DNA from: Rhizobium tropici CIAT 899 | GTDB taxonomy: Bacteria > Pseudomonadota > Alphaproteobacteria > Rhizobiales > Rhizobiaceae | Reading direction: 5' to 3' | Length of the DNA: 64,000 nt | Assembly: GCF_000330885.1 (NCBI RefSeq) | Contig: NC_020061.1 | Span: forward strand, 472,717 to 536,716 | Shown: in pieces, positions 53,826 to 62,774 of the stretch | How the letters are laid out: every line of letters starts with the position of its first letter | How positions within the stretch are numbered: the stretch's first letter is position 1 | Notes under the pieces: model-generated | Seen by the model: only the letters and a program-made list of their open reading frames with translations | What the model was told of the DNA's origin: nothing | Database searches by the model: none | Program-made: the position numbers and the translations under genes

Positions 53826-56800
53826 GTGGCCGTTCCTCATTTCTCCGTCAGCATCGTCGCCCGCGGCTCCGGCCGCAGCGCTGTGCTGTCGGCGGCCTAT
53901 CGGCATTGCGCCAAGATGGAGTACGAGCGGGAGGCCCGCACGATCGACTACACCCGCAAGCAGGGCTTGCTGCACGAGGAGTTCGTCATCCCTGCCGATG
54001 CGCCGTCATGGCTGCGGACGATGATTGCCGACCGATCCGTCTCCGGCGCGTCGGAAGCGTTCTGGAACAGTGTCGAAATCTTCGAGAAACGCGTCGATGC
54101 CCAGCTTGCAAAGGATGTGACCGTTGCGCTGCCGATGGAGCTCTCAAGCGAGCAGAACATCGAACTGGTGCGGGATTTTATCGAGCGTCACATCACGTCG
54201 AAGGGCATGATCGCCGACTGGGTCTATCACGATGCACCCGGCAATCCGCATGTGCACCTGATGACGACGCTCCGGCCGCTGACCGAAGACGGGTTCGGCG
54301 CCAAGAAGGTTGCAGTGACCGGCCCTGGCGGCAAGCCAGTGCGCAACGATGCCGGCAAGATCGTCTACGAGCTCTGGGCCGGCAGCCTCGACGATTTCAA
54401 TGCCTTTCGTGACGGCTGGTTCGCCTGTCAGAACCGGCACCTGGCGCGCGCCGGCCTCGATCTCCGCGTCGACGGCCATTCCTTCGAGAAGCAGGGGATC
54501 AATCTGACGCCAACCATCCACCTCGGTGTCGGCGCCAAGGCGATCGAGCGCAAGTCGGCGGAAGCCGAGCGGGCCCCTTCGCTGGAGCGGTTGGAGCTGC
54601 AGGAGGAGCGCCGGGCCGAAAACGCCCGCCGCATTCAGCGCCGTCCCGAGCTCGTGCTCGACCTGATCACGCGGGAGAAGAGCGTCTTCGACGAACGCGA
54701 CGTTGCCAAGATCCTCCACCGCTACATAGACGACGCTGGCCTCTTCCAAAGTCTGATGGCAAGGATCCTGCAGAGCCCCGAAACGCTCCGGCTCGAACGC
54801 GAGCGGATCGAGTTTTCAGGCGGCCTACGCGTGCCGACGAAATACACGACGCGGGACCTCGTCCGGCTGGAAGCAGAGATGGCCAACCGGGCGATCTGGC
54901 TGGCTCAACGCTCTTCTCACGGCGTTGCGGACGCTGTGCGCGAAGCCACCTTCGCCCGCCACCTGCGCCTGGCGGACGAGCAGAAGACGGCGATCGCACA
55001 TGTTACCGGCGGCGAGCGCATCGCTGCGGTGATCGGACGTGCAGGCGCCGGCAAGACGACGATGATGAAGGCGGCGCGCGAAGCCTGGGAAGCGGCCGGT
55101 TATCGCGTCGTCGGCGGGGCGCTTGCGGGCAAGGCCGCCGAGGGCCTGGAGAAGGAAGCCGGCATTCTCTCCCGCACGCTGTCATCATGGGAACTGCGCT
55201 GGAACCAAGGCCGCAATCAGCTGGACGACAAAACCGTATTCGTTCTCGACGAAGCGGGCATGGTGTCGTCGCGGCAGATGGCGCTGTTTGTCGAAGCGGC
55301 GACCAAGGCCGGCGCCAAACTCGTGCTTGTCGGAGATCCGGAACAGCTCCAGCCGATCGAAGCCGGCGCTGCCTTCCGCGCCATTGCCGACCGCATCGGC
55401 TATGGCGAACTCGAAAACATCTACCGCCAGCGTGAACAGTGGATGCGCGAGGCGTCGCTCGATCTGGCCCGCGGCAATATCGGCAGAGCCGTCGAAGCCT
55501 ATCGCGCCCAGGGCCGCGTCAGCGGAGCCGATCTCAAGGCCGATGCCGTGCAGGCGCTGATTGCCGATTGGAACCGCGACTACGATCCGCAAAGGTCGAG
55601 CCTCATTCTTGCGCACTTGCGAAGAGACGTGCGCATGCTCAACGGCATGGCTCGCGCAAAGCTCGTCGAACGCGGTCTCGTCGCCGACGGTTTCGCCTTC
55701 CGGACCGAAGACGGGCACCGAAAATTCGCGGCCGGCGACCAGATCGTGTTCCTGAAGAACGAGGGCTCGCTCGGCGTCAAGAACGGTATGCTGGCGAAGG
55801 TCGTGGACGCGACGCCCGGGCGTATTGTCGCGGAAGTCGGAGACGGCGAACACCGCCGCCAGGTCACGGTCGAACAACGCTTCTACGCCAATCTCGATCA
55901 CGGCTATGCCACCACGATCCATAAGAGCCAGGGTGCCACCGTCGATAGGGTGAAGGTGCTGGCTTCCCTCTCTCTCGACCGCCATCTCACTTACGTGGCC
56001 ATGACCCGTCACCGAGAGGACTTCGGTCTCTACCACGGCCGCCGATCTTTCGCCAAGGCAGGCGGCCTGATCCCGATCCTGTCGCGCAGACAAGCCAAGG
56101 AAACGACGCTCGATTATGCGAGTGGCCGCTTCTACGCCCAAGCCCTTCGCTTCGCCGACGCCCGTGGCCTTCACCTCGTTAACGTCGCACGCACTGTCGT
56201 TCGCGACCGGATCGAATGGACCGTCCGGCAAAAGTCGAAGCTCGCCGCGCTTGGCGCTCGTCTGGCGGCAATCGCCCGCAGGCTTGGTCTGTCCGCCGGC
56301 GCGGCCAAGACCAGTCAATCGCACAGCATGCAGGAGGCAAAACCCATGGTATCGGGCATCACCACGTTCCCAAAATCGCTGGAACAGGTCGTCGAGGACC
56401 TGCTTGCAGCGGACGCCGGCTTGAAGAAGCAATGGGAGGAAGTCTCAGCGCGCTTCCATCTCGTCTACGCTCAGCCGGAAGACGCGTTCAAGGCTGTCAA
56501 CGTCGATGCGATGCTGAGAAACGAAGCGGCGGCGAAATCGACGATCACCAAGATCGGTTCCGAGCCGGAGACCTTTGGTGCGCTGAAAGGCAAGACCGGG
56601 ATCCTTGCCGGCCGCGCCGACAAGCAGGCCCATGAGAGGGCCGTCACCAATGCGCCGGCGCTTGCCCGAAACCTGGAACGCTATCTGCGGCAGCGCACGG
56701 AGGCGGAACACAAATATGACGCCGAGGAGCGCGCCGTCCGCATGAAGATCTCTCTCGACATCCCGGCGCTGTCGCCGGCGGCAAAGCAGACGCTCGAACG

Positions 56801-57137
56801 CGTCCGTGACGCCATCGATCGCAACGACCTTCCCGCAGGACTCGAAAACGCGCTCGCCGACAAAATGGTGAAAGCCGAACTCGAAGGTTTTGCGAGAGCC
56901 GTATCGGAACGTTTCGGGGAACGCACCTTCCTACCGCTCGCCGCCAAAGACATGACAGGTCAGACCTTCCAGTCGGTGACCTCGAGCATGTCTGCCGGGC
57001 AGAAGGCGGAAGTGCAATCGGCCTGGAGCACGATGCGAACGGTGCAGCAACTTTCCGCGCATGAGCGCACGACCGAGGCGTTGAAGCAGGCCGAGACGCT
57101 GCGGCAAACGAAGAGCCAGGGGCTCTCGCTCAAATGA
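53826..57137 (+). CDS. traA: TraA relaxase/helicase
   Basis: A 1103-residue MobA/MobL-type relaxase fused to a helicase. The N-terminal relaxase begins MAVPHFSVSIVARGSGRSAV with Tyr candidates in YRHCAKMEYEREARTIDYTRK, and metal-binding His in YHDAPGNPHVHLMTTLRPL (near residue 142). The RecD/TraI-like helicase has Walker A VIGRAGAGKTTMMKAAR (near 402) and Walker B VFVLDEAGMVSSRQM (near 470), with GYATTIHKSQGATVDRVKVL further on. GTG start at 53826. It nicks oriT and unwinds the transferred strand. It is first in the rightward traAFBH operon. Confidence 0.95.
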   Translation: MAVPHFSVSIVARGSGRSAVLSAAYRHCAKMEYEREARTIDYTRKQGLLHEEFVIPADAPSWLRTMIADRSVSGASEAFWNSVEIFEKRVDAQLAKDVTVALPMELSSEQNIELVRDFIERHITSKGMIADWVYHDAPGNPHVHLMTTLRPLTEDGFGAKKVAVTGPGGKPVRNDAGKIVYELWAGSLDDFNAFRDGWFACQNRHLARAGLDLRVDGHSFEKQGINLTPTIHLGVGAKAIERKSAEAERAPSLERLELQEERRAENARRIQRRPELVLDLITREKSVFDERDVAKILHRYIDDAGLFQSLMARILQSPETLRLERERIEFSGGLRVPTKYTTRDLVRLEAEMANRAIWLAQRSSHGVADAVREATFARHLRLADEQKTAIAHVTGGERIAAVIGRAGAGKTTMMKAAREAWEAAGYRVVGGALAGKAAEGLEKEAGILSRTLSSWELRWNQGRNQLDDKTVFVLDEAGMVSSRQMALFVEAATKAGAKLVLVGDPEQLQPIEAGAAFRAIADRIGYGELENIYRQREQWMREASLDLARGNIGRAVEAYRAQGRVSGADLKADAVQALIADWNRDYDPQRSSLILAHLRRDVRMLNGMARAKLVERGLVADGFAFRTEDGHRKFAAGDQIVFLKNEGSLGVKNGMLAKVVDATPGRIVAEVGDGEHRRQVTVEQRFYANLDHGYATTIHKSQGATVDRVKVLASLSLDRHLTYVAMTRHREDFGLYHGRRSFAKAGGLIPILSRRQAKETTLDYASGRFYAQALRFADARGLHLVNVARTVVRDRIEWTVRQKSKLAALGARLAAIARRLGLSAGAAKTSQSHSMQEAKPMVSGITTFPKSLEQVVEDLLAADAGLKKQWEEVSARFHLVYAQPEDAFKAVNVDAMLRNEAAAKSTITKIGSEPETFGALKGKTGILAGRADKQAHERAVTNAPALARNLERYLRQRTEAEHKYDAEERAVRMKISLDIPALSPAAKQTLERVRDAIDRNDLPAGLENALADKMVKAELEGFARAVSERFGERTFLPLAAKDMTGQTFQSVTSSMSAGQKAEVQSAWSTMRTVQQLSAHERTTEALKQAETLRQTKSQGLSLK

Positions 57138-57700
57138 CGCGTCCGGGTCGAACACGCGAGCGAGCCATGGCGCAGCGAAAACAAGCTGCCGTCACTTCAT
57201 CGGTTTCTGCTGCCGCCATCGCAGTGATCGGACTGGCCGGTCTATTAGGCAGCTATCGCATCAATCTTACGCCGAGCGAGCCACTTGGCCTCTGGCAGAT
57301 TGTCCCGCTCGACCGTTCGCCTGGTGTGGACGACCTGGTGTTCATCTGCCCACCGGACACAGCCGCCATGCACGAAGCGAGGGCGCGCGGCTATCTCCGC
57401 TCCGGACTTTGCCCCGGTCATCTCGCGCCGCTCATCAAGTCGGTGGTCGCGGTCGCCGGCCAGCGCGTCGAGATCGCCAACGAGGTGACGGTCGATGGGC
57501 GCCTGGTTCGTGCTTCCACTGTCGCCGAAAAAGACGGAGAAGGTCGGCCGCTGACACGGTTTTCGGGCGGCGTGGTACCGGGCGGTGAGGTCTTCCTGCA
57601 TTCGGCCTTCGCCGGCTCGTTCGACTCCCGTTATTTCGGGCCTGTGCCGACATCCGGCATTCTCGGTCTGGCGCGTGAGGTGCTGACCTATGCGCCATGA
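57134..57700 (+). CDS. traF: TraF, signal-peptidase-like maturation protease
   Basis: A 188-residue S26 peptidase: one N-terminal helix (VSAAAIAVIGLAGLLGSY), catalytic Ser in NLTPSEPLGLW, catalytic Lys in PLIKSVVAVAGQRVEI, and the DSRYFGPVPTSGILG box. In RP4 and Ti-type systems TraF matures (circularises) the pilin TrbC. The start overlaps the traA stop (ATGA). Confidence 0.94.
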   Translation: MTRPGRTRERAMAQRKQAAVTSSVSAAAIAVIGLAGLLGSYRINLTPSEPLGLWQIVPLDRSPGVDDLVFICPPDTAAMHEARARGYLRSGLCPGHLAPLIKSVVAVAGQRVEIANEVTVDGRLVRASTVAEKDGEGRPLTRFSGGVVPGGEVFLHSAFAGSFDSRYFGPVPTSGILGLAREVLTYAP

Positions 57701-58853
57701 CTGGGTTTGGCCAACGCTGCTTATCATCGCCTCGGTCGGCGTCGGATCGGTGGCATGGAGCGGCCACGTGCTGTTGTTGCCGGTGGCGCTCGGCTTTCCC
57801 GTCCTCTGGTCGCTGTCGAGAACGAAAAAGACGGCAACCTTGGTTTCCGCAGCATATTTCCTGTCGGCGTCGCGCGGCCTGCCGCAAGGCGTGGCCACCT
57901 TCTATGCTGCGGATATCTGGCCGGGCCTGCTGCTGTGGCTGGCTGCCTCGGCCAGCTTTGTCGCGGCGCATGCGCTCCTGTGGACGAAGGAGGTTGGCCT
58001 TCGTCCGGGCCGCTACGTCCTGGCGGCCGTACTGATGGTGGTTCCCCCTTTCGGCATTACCGGCTGGGCGCATCCCATCACGGCCGCAGGCGTGTTGTTT
58101 CCGGGATGGGGATGGTGGGGACTGGCCGTCACGACAGCCGGCTTGGCGGGCCTCGTTTCCCGCCTCTGCCCAACTGTCGCCATGGGCCTTATAGGCTTCT
58201 GGCTTTGGTCCGCCGCTTCGTGGACGGACCCGAAGCTACCGGAAGCCTGGCGGGGCGTCGATCTCGAATTGGGTGCGTCGGTCGGGCGGGACACCAGCAT
58301 GGCCCGCCACCGTGATCTAATTGCAACGGTGCTTGAACGAGGGACCGACGGTGTTCGAACCGTCATCCTTCCTGAAAGTACGTTGGGCTTCTGGACGCCG
58401 ACGGTCGAACGGCTTTGGATCCGCGCGCTATCAGGGCATGACACGACCGTTCTCGCGGGCGCGGCAGTCGTTAACGCGGCCGGATACGACAATGTGGTGG
58501 TTGCAATCTCCGCAGATAGCAGTCGGATCCTCTACCGGGAACGGATGCCGGTTCCGGGCTCGATGTGGCAGCCCTGGCAGCCGCTCTTCGGCGGCAACGC
58601 CGGAGCGCAAGCGCACATCTTTGCAAATCCTGTCGTCGCGCTCGGCTCCGGGCGGGTGGCGGTGCTGATCTGCTACGAGCAACTGCTCGTCTGGCCGGTC
58701 TTGCAATCGATGCTCGGCAGTCCGGACGTGATCGTTGCGGTCGGCAACGGCTGGTGGACCAAAGGCACGTCCATTGTCGCCATCCAGCGCGCCAGCACCG
58801 CCGCCTGGGCAAAGCTGTTTTCCAGGCCAGTCGTTTTTTCTTTCAACACCTGA
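57690..58853 (+). CDS. traB: TraB, nitrilase-fold membrane protein
   Basis: A 387-residue protein. Several N-terminal transmembrane helices (about residues 5-180) precede a carbon-nitrogen-hydrolase domain. VRTVILPESTLGFW has the Glu, LYRERMPVPGSMWQP the Lys/Arg region and VAVLICYEQLLVWPVL the Cys. The layout resembles apolipoprotein N-acyltransferase. In Ti plasmids traB raises transfer efficiency but is of unknown reaction. Overlaps traF by 11 bases. Confidence 0.92.
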   Translation: MRHDWVWPTLLIIASVGVGSVAWSGHVLLLPVALGFPVLWSLSRTKKTATLVSAAYFLSASRGLPQGVATFYAADIWPGLLLWLAASASFVAAHALLWTKEVGLRPGRYVLAAVLMVVPPFGITGWAHPITAAGVLFPGWGWWGLAVTTAGLAGLVSRLCPTVAMGLIGFWLWSAASWTDPKLPEAWRGVDLELGASVGRDTSMARHRDLIATVLERGTDGVRTVILPESTLGFWTPTVERLWIRALSGHDTTVLAGAAVVNAAGYDNVVVAISADSSRILYRERMPVPGSMWQPWQPLFGGNAGAQAHIFANPVVALGSGRVAVLICYEQLLVWPVLQSMLGSPDVIVAVGNGWWTKGTSIVAIQRASTAAWAKLFSRPVVFSFNT

Positions 58854-58868
58854 TGCCGAGGAGGTCCC

Positions 58869-59477
58869 ATGCTCGACGCCGCCCTTATCAAAGACTGCGC
58901 CGACCCTTCACTGAAACCCGCGATCGTCGAGCAGTTCGTCGCGGCGGCGGGCTCTGCCGATCCCCTTGCGGTGACCGTGCGCTCGGGAGGGCGGTTGATC
59001 CTGGTGCCCAAGGCCAGATCACCCGACGAGGCGATGGACATCGTGCGCCAATATGCCGGCAACGCTGTCGTTCGTGTCGGTCTGACGCAGTTTCCAGCCG
59101 GTGTGGGCGTCAAGGACCTGGCCGATCTCAAAACGGATTTGGTCGATGCTTGCCAGAACCTGCGCAAGGGAACGGCGATGTTCGCCAAGGTCCTGCGCAT
59201 TGTTGCCAAATGGTACGGCGATCCGAAGAGCGATGACGTCTTCCGCCAGATTTTCGAGGATGCGCTCTATGCGTGGAAAGCCGGCGAGTTCGAGGGCGTC
59301 GGTGTGTTTCAAGCGCAGGATCCAGGAGCCTCCATCGAATTGCCTCGGCAAAGCGAAGCGCGGTCCGTCGATGAACCGCCAGCCACCGCGACCACTCCCG
59401 AGATGCGGACGAAGGTGAATGAGGTTATTGGCCAAGCCGGAATTCGGATCGATCTTTCGAGGATCGGAGGCAAATAA
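58869..59477 (+). CDS. traH: TraH, conjugal transfer protein
   Basis: A 202-residue protein, MLDAALIKDCADPSLKPAIVEQFVAAAGSADPLAVTVRSGGRLILVPK, typical of Ti-type TraH. It has a helical middle and an Ala/Pro-rich spacer, and ends EVIGQAGIRIDLSRIGGK. No signal peptide. Last gene of traAFBH, starting 16 bases after traB with an AGGAGG site. Role unknown. Confidence 0.9.
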   Translation: MLDAALIKDCADPSLKPAIVEQFVAAAGSADPLAVTVRSGGRLILVPKARSPDEAMDIVRQYAGNAVVRVGLTQFPAGVGVKDLADLKTDLVDACQNLRKGTAMFAKVLRIVAKWYGDPKSDDVFRQIFEDALYAWKAGEFEGVGVFQAQDPGASIELPRQSEARSVDEPPATATTPEMRTKVNEVIGQAGIRIDLSRIGGK

Positions 59478-59740
59478 GCACTCGAGTTTCTTACGTCGGA
59501 AACGGCGCGACGGATGGAACATCCCCGGCATGCATAATCATCCTCGTCGAAAAGTTGAAGGGCAATTCCAAAGTGCCAACGCCACAGGCGAAAAAGGGTA
59601 CCGCGGAACGTTCGCCGGATGGCATGACCTTTTATGGCCGCATAGCAATTCCTCCAGAGCCTGTCGGACATTCGGGGTTGAGGACGCGCTGAGCATTGCG
59701 TCCTTGTTTGCCTTGTTTTCGGTTCCCAGCCCTGTACCCG

Positions 59741-59977
59741 TCATCTCAGTGGCTCAATTTTTGTCTCAGGCCGACGTTTCAGCAGTTCAGACGCCTCAAC
59801 ACCTAAGACCGTCGCCAGGCGATCGACAACGTCGATGCTTGCATTATAGACACTGCGCTCCAAAGAACTGATATAAGTTCGATCGATGCCTGCCTCAAAC
59901 GCGAGCTCTTCTTGCGACAGGCCTTTGGCTTGACGCGCGGCTTTCAGATTCCGTGCAAACACCTCTCGAATCTCCAT
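59741..59977 (-). CDS. Xre-family transcriptional regulator
   Basis: A 78-residue HTH protein: REVFARNLKAARQAKGLSQEELAFEAGIDRTYISSLERSVYNASIDVVDRLATVLGVEASELL is a complete Xre/Cro domain. It faces away from traM with about 250 bases between and is convergent with traH. It may control tra/traM expression or its own gene; no operator was identified. Confidence 0.85.
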   Translation of the reverse strand: MEIREVFARNLKAARQAKGLSQEELAFEAGIDRTYISSLERSVYNASIDVVDRLATVLGVEASELLKRRPETKIEPLR

Positions 59978-60226
59978 GCTGGAGAGAGCAGCGGCTTGCA
60001 GAGTATTTCTCCACGGAGTATTCTCTACAGCCGTATTCCGGATATGGAATGTTCATACGAATCAGGGTGATTAGGCGTTCACTGATGCCCTCTTCTTGCG
60101 AGCAATGAATTGTCGAGTTTGTAGCCACCCATCTTACTGAAGGATGGGATCTATTCTGCAAAGCGTATACGCTACCGGAAGGTCTCGATCCTTGCCGGGT
60201 CGCAAACGAGGTAAGAGGAGAAGCGG

Positions 60227-60541
60227 ATGGACAACGAGGTCTCATTCGAGACAAGCGGCAAAAGAGAGTCTCGTTATAAAGCGATGCGAGAAGCCGATTT
60301 GAAAGCGTTAGCAATTTCTGCGATCCGCGAGCACCGCCGACTTCTAGCCGCGGATGAAGCTGTCTACGAAACGTGGACTCTTGCAACCGCCAACGCCTCG
60401 ACTTCCAGGGACGTGCTCAAGAGCCTGCAAGATGAGTATCTCGATCGTCAAAAGAAGTCAGAAGCGCAGCAGGAAGAACTCTCGGAAATCGTCGATGCGC
60501 TTGGTTATGTTCCCGATGTGCCCTCCGAAAACAACGAATGA
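60227..60541 (+). CDS. traM: TraM antiactivator of quorum-controlled transfer
   Basis: A 104-residue helical protein. The conserved core DLKALAISAIREHRRLLAADEAVYETW and the end EELSEIVDALGYVPDVP match the TraM family, which binds TraR and stops DNA binding until enough signal is present. Convergent with traR, the stops being only three bases apart. AGGAGAAGCG precedes the ATG. It is intact whereas traR is not. Confidence 0.88.
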   Translation: MDNEVSFETSGKRESRYKAMREADLKALAISAIREHRRLLAADEAVYETWTLATANASTSRDVLKSLQDEYLDRQKKSEAQQEELSEIVDALGYVPDVPSENNE

Positions 60542-61200
60542 TGGTTAAACCAAACCGCGGTCCTTCGCGATTGCCACGAGCTGAGGGATCGTCGCGGCAT
60601 TCAGCTTTTTGCGTGCGCGATCGAAATGGTGTTGCACTGTTCGTTGGGTAATTCCCATTAAAATGGCAATCTCCCAAGCCTTTTTACCCTTTGCCGCCCA
60701 CGTAAGACACATCGCTTCCTTTGGTGAAAGCAGCCGGCTGGGTGCGACGATCGTCGACGCAGCTATGATCTTCAGGCGATAGTGAATTGCCAACACCGCC
60801 TGAAGCGGGTTTAGTTGCTTTTGACATTTTGAAATATCAGCTTTATGCCCCGAGGACGCGAATGTCAGCATAATGATCGAGCCGAAACTGCCTTGAACGG
60901 GAACCGTCACCCCACTGCGAATGCCATGTTCTACCGCTTCATCCCGAAAACGATTGAACTCAGAGCTCCCACGAGACGGCCAGTCATCGATCGCCCAGGA
61001 AAACATCTCCATCCGGCGTTTGGCTTCCGTAACGACCGGATCCACCCGAGAATATTGGTTGCTTAGGTAAATTTTCTGCCATTTCTCGGGATAGGAACTG
61101 AGCGCGCGGGCGCTAAGGCCTTCCGTTTGCAGATATGCAAAGAATTGAAATCCGCACGAATGAACGAACCCTTTGAGCCCGCGTTTGATCATCCGTTCAT

Positions 61201-62558
61201 GATCGTGTCCCATGGAGTGGTGTAGCTTGATTTCATAGCCATCGGTGATTTCCGGTAGGGTCGGGTTGCTTAGAGCCAACCTGAGGGACACCACCGATGA
61301 CCGACGACATGATGAACCTGCGCTCACTCGTTGAGAAGAGCGCTGATGCCGATTTGCTGCGGGAGATGATCGGCTTTGCTGCCGAGAAGCTGATGGCGCT
61401 GGAGGTCGGCACGAAGACCGGCGCGGCCTATGGCGAGAAGAATGGCTTCCGGCTGGCCCAGCGTAACGGCTATCGCGACCGGGATTGGGAGACACGGGCG
61501 GGCACCGTCGAGCTGCGCATTCCCAAGCTTCGCACCGGCAGCTACTTCCCGAGCTTCCTGGAGCCGCGCCGCATGGCCGAGAAGGCTCTGACGGCGGTCA
61601 TCCAGGAGGCTTATATCCAGGGTGTTTCGACCCGCTCTGTTGATGACCTCGTCAAGGCCATGGGCATGTCGGGCATCTCCAAAAGTCAGGTGTCCCGGCT
61701 CTGCGAGGAGATCGATGAGAAGGTGAAGGCCTTCCTCGACAGGCCCATCGAAGGAGAATGGCCCTACCTGTGGATCGATGCGACCTACCTCAAGGTTCGG
61801 CGCGGTGGTCGTATTGTCTCCGTCGCCGTAATCATCGCCGTCGGCGTCAACACCGATGGCCGACGCGAAGTGCTCGGCATGGAGATCGGCACGTCCGAGG
61901 CCGAGGCGATCTGGACCGAGTTTCTTCGAAAGCTGATCAGGCGGGGGCTGCGCGGCGTCAAGCTCGTCGTCTCCGATGCCCATGAGGGCATCAAGGCCGC
62001 AGTATCGAAAGTGCTTTCCGCCACCTGGCAGCGCTGCAGGGTGCACTTTATGCGCAATGCCTTGGCCCATGCTGGAAAGAGCGGACGCCGGGTTGTCTCC
62101 GCGTTCATTGCAACGGCCTTCGCTCAGGACACGCCGGAGGCCGCAAGCACTCAGTGGCGCAACGTCGCCGACCAGATCAGGCCAAAGGTACCGAAGCTCG
62201 CCAGTCTCATGGACAGTGCCGAGCAAGACGTGCTCGCCTACATGACCTTTCCCAAGCAGCATTGGGCCAAACTTCACTCGACCAACCCCATTGAGCGATT
62301 GAACGGTGAGATCAAGCGGCGCACAGAGGTCGTCGGCATTTTCCCCAACGACGACGCCATCGTGCGCCTGGTCGGTGCGCTGCTGCTCGAACAGAACGAT
62401 GAATGGGCCGTCCAGCGATCCCGCTACATGACACTTGAGACAATCGCCACAATGAGCGATGATCCGCTCATCAGCCTGCCAGCAGCAAGCTGATACTCAT
62501 CCGACCCTCTGGGATGAGCCGTGGTCGTCTAAGCTACACCACGTCCTGGGACATGATC
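61201..62558 (+). mobile_element. IS256-family element in traR
   Basis: A 1358-bp element. The ends are inverted repeats matching at 24 of 28 bases; the left begins GATCGTGTCCCATGG at 61201 and the right, inverted, GATCATGTCCCAGG. The flanking 9-bp direct repeat TCCGTTCAT lies at 61192-61200 and 62559-62567. Contains one transposase gene. The clean target duplication and intact frame suggest recent arrival. Confidence 0.93.
61297..62493 (+). CDS. IS256-family (Mutator) transposase
   Basis: A 398-residue transposase. DDE residues lie in [30 protein letters not shown], and the Glu in [20 protein letters not shown]. The family signature region around [15 protein letters not shown] is complete. 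Starts [21 protein letters not shown]. Intact. Confidence 0.94.
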   Translation: MTDDMMNLRSLVEKSADADLLREMIGFAAEKLMALEVGTKTGAAYGEKNGFRLAQRNGYRDRDWETRAGTVELRIPKLRTGSYFPSFLEPRRMAEKALTAVIQEAYIQGVSTRSVDDLVKAMGMSGISKSQVSRLCEEIDEKVKAFLDRPIEGEWPYLWIDATYLKVRRGGRIVSVAVIIAVGVNTDGRREVLGMEIGTSEAEAIWTEFLRKLIRRGLRGVKLVVSDAHEGIKAAVSKVLSATWQRCRVHFMRNALAHAGKSGRRVVSAFIATAFAQDTPEAASTQWRNVADQIRPKVPKLASLMDSAEQDVLAYMTFPKQHWAKLHSTNPIERLNGEIKRRTEVVGIFPNDDAIVRLVGALLLEQNDEWAVQRSRYMTLETIATMSDDPLISLPAAS

Positions 62559-62667
62559 TCCGTTCATCGTATGAGGCTTCAACCATGTCAATGAGAGCGC
62601 TTAAGGCTGGATCCACAGACCTGTCTCCTTTCTGTTGTACGTGAAGGCGCCCCCGCTCCTTCGGAAG

Positions 62668-62685
62668 TGATACAGATCTGCGCTC
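62668..62685. promoter_or_regulatory. Candidate tra box upstream of traR
   Basis: TGATACAGATCTGCGCTC holds the CAGATCTG palindromic core of the TraR-binding tra box and lies in the 158-base gap between traR and trbI. The outer half-sites match the Ti consensus poorly, more on the right arm than the left, so this is tentative. The gap otherwise shows no gene. Confidence 0.35.
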
Positions 62686-62774
62686 ACCCGCGCAAACGTC
62701 TATTCACCTCTATTTCGCAATCAAACCTTCTGACCAAGAGATGAAGTTAAACAAAGATCTCTTCTGATGCTGTA

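Larger units (their letters stand above)
60545..62616 (-). pseudogene. traR: Quorum-sensing activator TraR, split by IS256
   Basis: The C-terminal 215 codons (61191 down to 60545) contain the autoinducer domain (FQFFAYLQTEGLS, YLSNQYSRVDPVV, MEMFSWAIDDWP, GIRSGVTVPVQG) and the LuxR HTH (LSPKEAMCLTWAAKGKKAWEIA and TQRTVQHHFDRARKKL). The N-terminal 19-20 codons lie beyond the IS256, from a GTG at 62616 preceded by AAAGGAGA (MDPALSALIDMVEASYDERM). Removing the IS and one 9-bp target copy gives 705 nt, 235 codons with stop, i.e. 234 residues as in Ti-plasmid TraR. The break removes the N-terminal helix, so acyl-homoserine-lactone-dependent activation is probably lost. Confidence 0.92.
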
